Shown here piece by piece: positions 1 to 4,965 of a stretch of 7,486 bases of DNA (positions are counted from its first letter, which is position 1; every line of letters begins with the position of its first letter). This DNA is from Ktedonobacterales bacterium (GTDB lineage Bacteria > Chloroflexota > Ktedonobacteria > Ktedonobacterales > JADMIN01). The notes beneath the pieces were generated by a model. That model was not told the origin of the DNA and did no database searches. It saw only the letters and a program-made list of their open reading frames with translations. A program made the position numbers and the translations under genes. The stretch covers positions 1 to 7,486 of the forward strand of contig JANWHL010000017.1 of the NCBI GenBank assembly GCA_025450405.1, in the 5' to 3' direction.

Positions 1-678
1 GACAATCTGGAGCGGGCCAGCGCCGCGGGGGAGGCGCTGGCCCGCCTCGACGCCGCGCTGACCCGCGTGGCCCTACCTGCCTCGCCGGACCTCAGCCCGC
101 CCGCGCCGATGGGCAACCTCCGACGCCGGCTCGGTCTGGACGCCGCGCCCGCGGAAGTGCTCGCCACGCTTCCGGGCGATCCCGAGAGCATCCAGCGCGT
201 CGTGGCGCTCGCGCGCCGCGTTGAAGAGCGGGTCCCAGAGCTCTACGCCACGCTGCCCAAGCAGATCATTCACGGCGACTACGACCCCTCCAACATCCTG
301 ATGGAGGGCACGCGTGTGACGGCCGTGTTCGATTTCGAGTTCAGCACGCGCGATCTCCGCGTCGAGGAGCTGGTGGTGCCGCTGAGCTGGTGGCCGATTG
401 CGTACTTCGGCACGGGTCGCGAGTGGCCGATCATCGACGCCTTTGGCCGCGGCTACGCGCGCGGGCAACGACTCCAGCCCGCGGAGATCGCCGCCCTCCT
501 GGACGTCTGGCGACTGCGGGCGGTGGGGAGCCTGGCACACCGCGCGATGCGCCGCCGCCGTGGCTTGACCTCCGTGGACCAGATCGTGCGCCGAGTGGAC
601 CTGACGCTGGCGCACGAGGACTGGCTCACGGCGAACGGTCCGCGCCTGATGGAAATGGCCGCGAGTTGGTGGTCCTGA
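1..678 (+). CDS. Phosphotransferase of the APH/choline kinase fold, 5' partial
   Basis: Frame 1 is open from the first base to TGA at 676-678, giving 225 residues. The true start lies before the window. Visible residues 89-100 read IIHGDYDPSNIL, the catalytic loop of the aminoglycoside phosphotransferase family (PF01636): D93 would be the catalytic Asp and N98 a metal ligand. VFDFEF follows, with D111 as the second metal-binding Asp. This order, HGDxxxxN and then a hydrophobic-DFE, is diagnostic of small-molecule kinases that use ATP to phosphorylate a hydroxyl (antibiotics, choline, homoserine, fructosamine and similar). The substrate cannot be told from this half. The ATP-binding N-lobe is outside the window. 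Nothing suggests a resistance role in particular. The C-terminal half is rich in Arg and Trp helices, as is usual for the family. The protein should be cytosolic, since no membrane segment is visible. It converges on the zinc-finger gene with 50 bases between. Confidence 0.85.
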   Translation, partial: DNLERASAAGEALARLDAALTRVALPASPDLSPPAPMGNLRRRLGLDAAPAEVLATLPGDPESIQRVVALARRVEERVPELYATLPKQIIHGDYDPSNILMEGTRVTAVFDFEFSTRDLRVEELVVPLSWWPIAYFGTGREWPIIDAFGRGYARGQRLQPAEIAALLDVWRLRAVGSLAHRAMRRRRGLTSVDQIVRRVDLTLAHEDWLTANGPRLMEMAASWWS

Positions 679-690
679 GGCGTGCCCATC

Positions 691-706
691 TCCGGTGCGC
701 ACCGGA
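691..706. terminator. Perfect 16-base palindrome between convergent genes, possible bidirectional terminator
   Basis: TCCGGTGCGCACCGGA is a perfect palindrome beginning 12 bases after the phosphotransferase stop. It can fold as a 6-bp stem with a GCGC loop. On the + strand it is followed by CTTTCG, a very weak T-tract; on the - strand there is none. Its position between two converging 3' ends suggests transcription termination, but an intrinsic terminator is only weakly supported and a protein-binding site is equally possible. Confidence 0.35.
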
Positions 707-728
707 CTTTCGCTCCCATGCCGGCCAT

Positions 729-980
729 TCACGCCCCGTGTGCCTGGCGCCGATGTTGGTCCAGCTCAAATTGCCCCCGGAACGACGCGCCACAGGCCGG
801 GCAAAGATATTGTGCCGCCTCATCGCTCGCACCGCCGATGGGCGCGATGCCCGTCGCGTCCTGGAGCTGGCGCGCGTCAGTTCCATGCTCCTGGCGATTG
901 TGGCGTTCCAGGTCGTTCACGGTGGAGAACGCCGCGCCGCAGTTCGGGCAGTAGTATATCGTGTTGGTTGGAGGCGTCAT
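729..980 (-). CDS. Small tandem C2H2 zinc-finger protein (83 aa)
   Basis: Two copies of the classical C-x2-C-x12-H-x4-H finger make up nearly the whole protein. Finger 1 uses C11, C14, H27 and H32; finger 2 uses C60, C63, H76 and H81. Each has the Phe four residues after the second Cys and the Leu before the first His that form the core of eukaryotic-type fingers. A polar linker of about 27 residues joins them. This spacing differs from the bacterial Ros/MucR finger, which has a shorter Cys-His gap. Zinc binding is therefore well supported; DNA, RNA or protein binding is inference. The frame stays open upstream to 1199, but ATG at 978-980 is chosen because AGGAGG lies 8 bases before it, while an in-frame ATG at 999-1001 overlaps that ribosome site and has none of its own. 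The protein is cytosolic and appears to be a single-gene unit. The partner and target are unknown. Confidence 0.8.
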   Translation of the reverse strand: MTPPTNTIYYCPNCGAAFSTVNDLERHNRQEHGTDARQLQDATGIAPIGGASDEAAQYLCPACGASFRGQFELDQHRRQAHGA

Positions 981-988
981 CCTCTCAC

Positions 989-994
989 CCTCCT
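989..994 (-). promoter_or_regulatory. Ribosome binding site of the zinc-finger gene
   Basis: On the - strand AGGAGG is a full Shine-Dalgarno match placed 8 bases before the ATG at 978-980. It decides the start and excludes the 73-codon upstream extension of the frame. Confidence 0.75.
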
Positions 995-1014
995 TCTCCA
1001 TGTGGGTGCCGTTT

Positions 1015-1081
1015 GGGGTCCCGCGGCGGGCAGTGTGGCCCGCCAGCAGCCACGCCGCCCCTATGGACCCCACGGGCGGCG
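1015..1081 (-). promoter_or_regulatory. Potentially structured leader of the zinc-finger gene
   Basis: Three complementary pairs lie just upstream of the ribosome site. GGCGGGC (1025-1031) pairs with GCCCGCC (1038-1044) around a 6-base loop. GGGGTCC (1015-1021) pairs with GGACCCC (1065-1071), enclosing the first. CGCCGCCC (1053-1060) pairs with GGGCGGCG (1074-1081), crossing the second. The last two cannot form together except as a pseudoknot, so alternative folds are conceivable. The region is very GC-rich and chance pairing is a real possibility. It matches no riboswitch class I recognise, and no clear sigma70 promoter was found upstream. Confidence 0.3.
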
Positions 1082-1232
1082 CGGCGGGAGGTCGCGCCGA
1101 ACCTCTATGTTCCGTTCGCAAACCCTGGGCCGCGCACCGCCCCGCGGACGAGACGCCCGAGGAGACGAATCGCATAGAACAACCGCTCTCCTCGCCCACC
1201 CCACTCTCGCCCGTGGTGGCGCCAGGTCCATC
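1082..1232. other. Intergenic stretch with no recognised gene
   Basis: This is part of the 377-base gap between the zinc-finger start and the 3' end of TrmO. Frames are open here on both strands, but none shows a recognisable protein or a ribosome site. The one feature seen is an inverted pair, CGAGGAG (1158-1164) and CTCCTCG (1188-1194), 23 bases apart, of uncertain meaning. The promoter of the zinc-finger gene should lie in or near this stretch, but I could not identify -35 and -10 elements with confidence. Confidence 0.4.
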
Positions 1233-1376
1233 GTGGAGGATATCGCGGCCTACTTCGCCGCGTTGGCGCGATTGCCGGGCGCGGCTGTACAGGATCAGCC
1301 GGACGTGCTACGCATCGTTCCGGGCCCGTGCTCGTCTACGTATAACGTGACTATGCGTCAGATAGTTCGCCCATAA
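1233..1376 (+). pseudogene. Truncated N-terminal remnant resembling a GNAT acetyltransferase
   Basis: From a possible GTG at 1233 the frame encodes 47 residues, with coding-like composition, to TAA at 1374-1376. It reads AYFAALARLPGAAV, then a short strand around DQPDVLRIV, then PCSSTYNVTMR. That order resembles the N-terminal segment found in many actinobacterial and Chloroflexota GNAT proteins: a helix ending in ALARLPGA, a strand with DxPDLL, and a PxxxFNxVxRA motif just before the acetyltransferase core. The core is absent, because the frame stops while overlapping the last 19 bases of the oppositely oriented TrmO gene. An AGGT five bases before the GTG could serve as a weak ribosome site. 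I read it as a gene remnant cut by deletion. A genuine small protein or chance resemblance in GC-rich DNA cannot be excluded. The resemblance is from memory of family patterns, not from a search. Confidence 0.45.
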
Positions 1377-1768
1377 ACGGGCTTGATGTCCACCACCGGT
1401 GTGCCATTGATGGCTTCGATCGGCCCGATGCGCAGTCGCGTGCCCTCGATGGCGCGCACAGTCACACGGTGCAGGCCGAGCGGGTTTGGGCGGTCGGGTG
1501 ACCGAGTCGCGACCACCCCCGTCAGCGGCAGGCGCTCATCCCGTCGGGGATGCAGCTTCAGGACATTGTGATGCGACTGGTGCAGCCACGTAATGACGAT
1601 CACTTCGGCGCCCGCCGCGATGCCGTCGAGGCCCTCCGCAACTGCCGCGTTGACCTCCAGCCAGGCGTCGGGCGTGCCTTCGGATCCCTGGCTGGGCGCC
1701 GTGTCCCAATCTGTAAGTGGCGAACGCAGCACGCCTATTGGCGTTAGGGTCATGACGTTCTCACTCAC
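1358..1768 (-). CDS. trmO: tRNA (N6-threonylcarbamoyladenosine(37)-N6)-methyltransferase TrmO, short form
   Basis: The 136-residue product belongs to the TrmO/TsaA (YaeB, UPF0066) family, SAM-dependent enzymes with a small beta-barrel fold that methylate t6A37 of tRNA-Thr to m6t6A, next to the anticodon. Visible signatures in order are TPIGVLRSPL (9-18), APSQGSEG (24-31), the ITWLHQSHHNVLKLHPR block (59-75), ATRSPDRPNPLGLHRV (87-102) and TPVVDIKP (123-130). The E. coli enzyme is about 235 residues with an extra C-terminal domain. This one has only the N-terminal SAM-binding domain, as in many archaea and high-GC bacteria, so its exact tRNA target is inferred. The start is GTG at 1766-1768, with AGGAG seven bases upstream; the ATG at 1751-1753 is poorly placed relative to that site. 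It lies 17 bases behind the GH3 gene and is surely in the same transcript. Confidence 0.9.
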   Translation of the reverse strand: MSENVMTLTPIGVLRSPLTDWDTAPSQGSEGTPDAWLEVNAAVAEGLDGIAAGAEVIVITWLHQSHHNVLKLHPRRDERLPLTGVVATRSPDRPNPLGLHRVTVRAIEGTRLRIGPIEAINGTPVVDIKPVYGRTI

Positions 1769-1775
1769 CGTACGT

Positions 1776-1780
1776 CTCCT
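1776..1780 (-). promoter_or_regulatory. Ribosome binding site of trmO
   Basis: AGGAG on the - strand sits seven bases before GTG at 1766-1768 and inside the 17-base gap after the GH3 stop. It supports the GTG start over the ATG five codons later. Confidence 0.7.
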
Positions 1781-1785
1781 CTCGC

Positions 1786-3027
1786 TTACGGCAGTTTGAT
1801 GAGCCCCAGCCGCACCTTGAGCGCGATGATCCGCCGCAGCGCTTCATGCAGCCGTGTCGGCGAGATGCGGCCAGAGCTCACTGCCTGCGTCATGGCCGCG
1901 ACCACCGCCGCCAGCCGGTCCTGCTCGATCGGCGCTTCGATCAGATCGTCGCCGGCCAAGAACGCCCGCACGCACGCCTCGGCGATACCCTGGGCGGGGT
2001 CGCTGTAGCCCTGCTGCTTCATGTACGCGATGAGTCCCTGCGCGTCCATTGCGTCGGTGACCACCACCCCCTGATAGCCGAGCTGCCCGCGCAGCACCTG
2101 CTGGACCAGAATGGGCGAGAGCGAGGCTGGCGCCTGCTGGTCATAGGCCGGGACGATCACGTGCGTGACCATGATCATGCCTGGCTGGTGAGGGAGCAGC
2201 GCACGGTACGGGGCGAAGTCGATGGCGTTCAGCTGCGCCTGGGTGTGTGTCACTTCGGGTAGCGTGAAATCAGGATTGCCGGTGGACGCGCCGAGACCGG
2301 GCCAGTGCTTCAAAGTCCCGGCGACGCCGTTCTGCTGGAGGCCGTCGAGGAAGGCCCCCGCATATGTCGAAACCCGGCCCGCTGTCGTGCCAAACATGCG
2401 ACTCGAATCGATGCCGCCGCCCTGATCGACATCGGCAAGTGGGGCAAAATCGACGTTCAGGCCGAGCTGTGCCATGCGCTGGGCGTCGGTTTGGGCCTGG
2501 AGGAAGGCCTGCTGGGGATCGCCGGTCGCGGCGAGCTGTTGGGGCGATTTCGTCGCGCCGTAATAGAAGCTGAGGCGATCCACCTCGCCGCCTTCTTCGT
2601 CGGTGGCGAGCAGCAGCGGCGTGTCCGCGTGCGCCTTCAGGTCGGCCAGGAGCTGCCGTACACCAGCGCTGGTGGCGGGCATCAGCGGACCGCCGTTGTA
2701 GTTGGGAAAGAAGATGGCGCTGCCGAGATGCCATTGCGTAAGCGCCTGATCCAGATTCGCGTCATAGGCATTCGCATACACCGCCAGCATCAGCGCCTGG
2801 CCAATCTGTTGCGCGGGGGTAAGCGTCGCGATATAGGCGTCGATCCGCTGATCCAGGCTCGGCACTGGCGTGCGTGTGGCGGTGGCGGTGGCCGGCGTGG
2901 TCGCGATGCCCGCCGGAGTGGTCGTCACCGGTCCATTCCCGCACGCAGCCAGCACAAGAAGCAGCATCGCCCCGCCGAACATGGCCCGAAGCCGGCGGTT
3001 TCGGCCGAATCCCTGGCCCCTACTCAT
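1786..3027 (-). CDS. Lipoprotein glycoside hydrolase family 3 (beta-N-acetylhexosaminidase-like, NagZ type)
   Basis: The 413-residue product begins with an Arg-rich n-region, a hydrophobic stretch (about 15-27) and the lipobox LAAC with C29, so it should be exported and lipid-anchored. A Thr/Pro-rich tether (about 30-57) precedes a single GH3 N-terminal barrel. Family marks are TDEEGGEVDRL starting at 142, KHWPGLG at 240-246, and VVTDAM with D325 as the expected nucleophile. The end, LKVRLGLI, is typical of single-domain GH3 enzymes. NagZ-type members remove beta-linked GlcNAc from muropeptides or glycans. In NagZ the loop after KHFPGHG carries a D-x-H acid/base dyad; here it reads GNPDFTLP, with D253 where His is expected, so activity or specificity may differ. 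ATG at 3025-3027 is preferred over ATG at 3031-3033 because GGAGG is six bases before the former and directly abuts the latter. It is followed by trmO. Confidence 0.85.
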   Translation of the reverse strand: MSRGQGFGRNRRLRAMFGGAMLLLVLAACGNGPVTTTPAGIATTPATATATRTPVPSLDQRIDAYIATLTPAQQIGQALMLAVYANAYDANLDQALTQWHLGSAIFFPNYNGGPLMPATSAGVRQLLADLKAHADTPLLLATDEEGGEVDRLSFYYGATKSPQQLAATGDPQQAFLQAQTDAQRMAQLGLNVDFAPLADVDQGGGIDSSRMFGTTAGRVSTYAGAFLDGLQQNGVAGTLKHWPGLGASTGNPDFTLPEVTHTQAQLNAIDFAPYRALLPHQPGMIMVTHVIVPAYDQQAPASLSPILVQQVLRGQLGYQGVVVTDAMDAQGLIAYMKQQGYSDPAQGIAEACVRAFLAGDDLIEAPIEQDRLAAVVAAMTQAVSSGRISPTRLHEALRRIIALKVRLGLIKLP

Positions 3028-3033
3028 GCTCAT

Positions 3034-3038
3034 CCTCC
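3034..3038 (-). promoter_or_regulatory. Ribosome binding site of the GH3 gene
   Basis: GGAGG on the - strand directly touches the ATG at 3031-3033 and stands six bases before the ATG at 3025-3027, so it favours the second ATG as the true start. Confidence 0.55.
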
Positions 3039-3084
3039 GCGTTCCGCGTTCGCGCGCGCGCGGCAGATGCGCGCGGGCATTCGT

Positions 3085-3113
3085 ACCGTAGCGGATTCCC
3101 GCGACCTGATCAA
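3085..3113 (-). promoter_or_regulatory. Candidate sigma70-type promoter for the GH3-trmO pair
   Basis: On the - strand TTGATC (3108-3113) and TACGGT (3085-3090) are separated by exactly 17 bases, matching four of six and three of six consensus positions. The -35 overlaps the stop codon of the MFS gene. It would give a leader of about 50 bases and let the GH3-trmO pair be expressed apart from the MFS gene. Seen by eye only. Confidence 0.35.
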
Positions 3114-4606
3114 TTCAAGTCGCGATAGAAGGGGCCGCCATCCGTGCGTGCGTCGTCCGGCCACGGGCGGGGATTGCTCTTCAGCCACGGCCACCAGGCG
3201 ATCAGCAGGCCCAACGCGACCGCGCCCAACCACGCGCCCAGACCAAACGTAGCGCCGGGGCCGAGTTGCGACCAGAGCCAGGCACCGGCCAGATTCGCCG
3301 GGAGGGCGGCGGCGCTGGTAAGGCCATTGTACCAGCCGAGAGCCGTGCCGCGACGCTCACCGGGCACGAGATCCGCCACAAAGGCGCGCGCGATGCCCTC
3401 GGTCGCGGCGTAGTAAACGCCGTAAGCGAGAAAGAGCACCCAGGCGTGCCACGGCGCGTGGGCGCGTGTCCAGCCCAAATAGACCAGCGTGAACGCCGCA
3501 TAGCCGACCGCCAGCACCGGGAGCCGACCGATGCGGTCCGAGATCGCGCCGAAGGGCGTCGCCAGCAGGGCATAGACGACATTGAACGCGAAGTAGACGA
3601 GGGGGACGGCGGCCAGCGACGCTTCAAGCCCTTCCGTGCGCAAGAACAGGAACGCGTCAGATGAATTGCCGAGCGCGAAGCACGTAGCGATGGCGGCGAA
3701 GAGCCAGAAGCGCGACCCCAGGCCACTCCACGGCCGCTCGCGCGGGGCGTGAACGCCATCATCCAGGCCAGCGTACTGGGCGACGTCAGCGGTATCGCTT
3801 CCCGTTCTTGGTATCTCCGTGTCCGCTATGTTCTCATGGTGACGTGTTGCGTTTTCCCTTACGGACCGGCGAGCGGATCGTGGGTCGCGCAGGAAGACAA
3901 CCGCGCAGACGATGGCCAGCACGCCGGGAATCAGCGTCCACGCGAAGACGTCGCGCAGGCGGTTCGCGGTCGCGGCGAGGATGACCACGGCCAGCAGCGG
4001 ACCAAGCGCGGCGCCGAGCGTGTCGGCGCCGCGGTGGAAGCCAAACGCCACGCCCCGGCGGTCAGGGGGGGCCGACTCCGAGATCAGCGCGTCGCGCGGA
4101 CTCACGCGCACGGCCTTGCCCGCGCGGTCGATGAGAATGAGGCCCAGCGCCGGCGGCCAGGCGGTCACCAGGGCCAGCAACGGCTTGCTCAGATTGGAAA
4201 GACTATATCCCCCAATGATCAGGCCGCGCCGGTCGCTGACGCGGTCGGCGCGTCGACCGGCCACGACCTTGAGGATGCCGGTGGCCCCCTCAGCCAGCCC
4301 CTCGATGAGCCCGGCGATGCCCAGGGGCGTACCGAGCACCTGGACCAGAAAGATCAGCCGGAACGGCACGATCATTTCCGAGGACAGGTCAGTGAAGAAG
4401 GAGATGACGCCCAGCACCACGACCGTGGGCGTGACGCCGCTGCGCCAGCCCGTGCCGTGGGGTCTGGCCCGTGCGTCGGCCCGGGCCGGGTGGGAGCGTC
4501 CAGCCGCGTGGGAGGGCCCAGCCGCGCCAGGCGGGCCATCCTCGCGCCGCGGAGTGAGGCGTCTGCCCAGACGCTCGGTCAGGTGTCGCGGGTCAGTCAG
4601 CCTCAT
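3110..4606 (-). CDS. Major facilitator superfamily (MFS) transporter
   Basis: The 498-residue product has about twelve hydrophobic segments in two halves. The first half starts near residue 57 (GVTPTVVVLGVISFFTDLSS) and contains GRRADRVSDRRG (117-128), the basic loop of MFS motif A, then GKAVRVSPRDALISES (163-178), the pattern of a bacterial MFS subgroup of unknown substrate. A hydrophilic loop (about 240-298) joins the halves; its DNA near 3790-3870 is visibly less GC-rich than the rest. The second half repeats motif A as GAISDRIGRLP (353-363). It acts in the inner membrane, probably as a proton-coupled exporter or importer; the cargo cannot be told. The frame is open upstream to 4972, but ATG at 4604-4606 is the only ATG before the first membrane segment apart from that distant one, with GGAAGGA twelve bases before it. 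About 55 Arg/Pro/Ala-rich residues precede the first helix, an unusually long tail. Confidence 0.85.
   Translation of the reverse strand: MRLTDPRHLTERLGRRLTPRREDGPPGAAGPSHAAGRSHPARADARARPHGTGWRSGVTPTVVVLGVISFFTDLSSEMIVPFRLIFLVQVLGTPLGIAGLIEGLAEGATGILKVVAGRRADRVSDRRGLIIGGYSLSNLSKPLLALVTAWPPALGLILIDRAGKAVRVSPRDALISESAPPDRRGVAFGFHRGADTLGAALGPLLAVVILAATANRLRDVFAWTLIPGVLAIVCAVVFLRDPRSARRSVRENATRHHENIADTEIPRTGSDTADVAQYAGLDDGVHAPRERPWSGLGSRFWLFAAIATCFALGNSSDAFLFLRTEGLEASLAAVPLVYFAFNVVYALLATPFGAISDRIGRLPVLAVGYAAFTLVYLGWTRAHAPWHAWVLFLAYGVYYAATEGIARAFVADLVPGERRGTALGWYNGLTSAAALPANLAGAWLWSQLGPGATFGLGAWLGAVALGLLIAWWPWLKSNPRPWPDDARTDGGPFYRDLN
4490..4525 (-). repeat. 18-base tandem duplication in the MFS N-terminal tail
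   Basis: GTGGGAGCGTCCAGCCGC (4490-4507) is followed at once by GTGGGAGGGCCCAGCCGC (4508-4525), differing at two bases. In the MFS frame this yields adjacent AAGPSH and AAGRSH six-residue units in the tail before the first membrane helix. It probably arose by slippage in low-complexity DNA. Confidence 0.75.
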
Positions 4607-4687
4607 GCGGGTCGCCGGTCCTTCCGCGCGGATGGGACAGGCGGGTGCGACGACGGCGAGCATCGCGAGGCCAACCACGCTCGCTGG

Positions 4688-4696
4688 AGAATACCA
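4688..4696 (-). promoter_or_regulatory. Candidate extended -10 element for the MFS gene
   Basis: The - strand reads TGGTATTCT: an extended -10 TG, one base, then TATTCT (four of six consensus positions), in otherwise very GC-rich DNA. No -35 consensus is present at the right distance, which an extended -10 can tolerate. Transcription would start near 4681 and leave a leader of about 75 bases. The inverted repeat at 4707-4724 covers the -35 position. Confidence 0.35.
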
Positions 4697-4706
4697 CGCT
4701 CCAGTC

Positions 4707-4724
4707 CCTGGCGCGGTCGCCAGG
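4707..4724. promoter_or_regulatory. Inverted repeat over the MFS -35 region, candidate operator
   Basis: CCTGGCG (4707-4713) and CGCCAGG (4718-4724) form perfect 7-base arms around CGGT. For the leftward candidate promoter the -35 position would be about 4711-4716, inside the repeat, where a repressor or activator would act. No regulator gene lies adjacent, so the binding protein is unknown. Confidence 0.35.
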
Positions 4725-4780
4725 CGGAATCGGTCTACCGGCGACGGGGTCCCGCACCGAAAAGTACTGGCAAGCCACTG

Positions 4781-4807
4781 GCGTTCGACCGCTGGAGCGG
4801 TGAACGC
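4781..4807. repeat. Long imperfect palindrome in the divergent MFS/kinase intergenic region
   Basis: GCGTTC (4781-4786) and ACCGCT (4788-4793) pair with AGCGGT (4796-4801) and GAACGC (4802-4807), leaving one bulged G at 4787 and a GG centre: twelve base pairs in 27 bases. It sits almost midway between the two divergent candidate promoters, about 90 bases from each. There is no T-tract, so an intrinsic terminator is unlikely. A protein-binding site or a cruciform is possible. Confidence 0.5.
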
Positions 4808-4890
4808 GCGGCCGTCGCGGGCCGGCCGTGCGGGCCCGAAGGCGTTGGGCAGGTGGGTGTGCGCCGCGGCCGGGCGAGCGCGGGGCGCGG

Positions 4891-4899
4891 TGATATACT
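4891..4899 (+). promoter_or_regulatory. Extended -10 promoter of the kinase gene
   Basis: TGATATACT is an extended -10: TG, one base, TATACT, the latter matching five of six consensus positions, in strongly GC-rich surroundings. No good -35 is seen 17 bases upstream. Transcription should start near 4904-4907. The leader then contains CCCGCC (4913-4918) and GGCGGG (4925-4930), a 6-bp hairpin that would cover an alternative GTG start at 4930. Confidence 0.55.
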
Positions 4900-4965
4900 G
4901 CGCATCAGGGAGCCCGCCCGGAGCGGCGGGTGACGAGGCCTCCGGTCCCGGCGACAGAGAGGGCA

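Noticed and set aside
1..678. Antibiotic-resistance label for the phosphotransferase
   Set aside because: Only the generic APH-fold catalytic motifs are visible. The family includes many metabolic kinases and there is no mobile-element context.
981..1199. 73-codon upstream extension of the zinc-finger frame
   Set aside because: It would make the strong AGGAGG at 989-994 part of coding sequence, and its translation has no recognisable feature.
390..1232. Upstream part of the + strand frame that ends at 1376
   Set aside because: It overlaps the phosphotransferase in another frame and the zinc-finger gene on the other strand, and is Arg/Pro-rich without a domain. Only the last 47 codons look protein-like.
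3046..3075. Run of alternating CG before the GH3 gene as a possible Z-DNA or functional repeat
   Set aside because: It is short and expected in DNA this GC-rich; there is no evidence of function.
2305..3252. A + strand frame of 315 codons opposite the GH3 gene
   Set aside because: It is antisense to a well-supported lipoprotein hydrolase and shows no domain or ribosome site.
3749..4933. Long + strand open frame of about 394 codons opposite the MFS gene
   Set aside because: It is antisense to a clear transporter with membrane helices and MFS motifs. The antisense product is Arg/Gly/Gln-rich with no recognisable domain, as expected from high-GC shadow frames.
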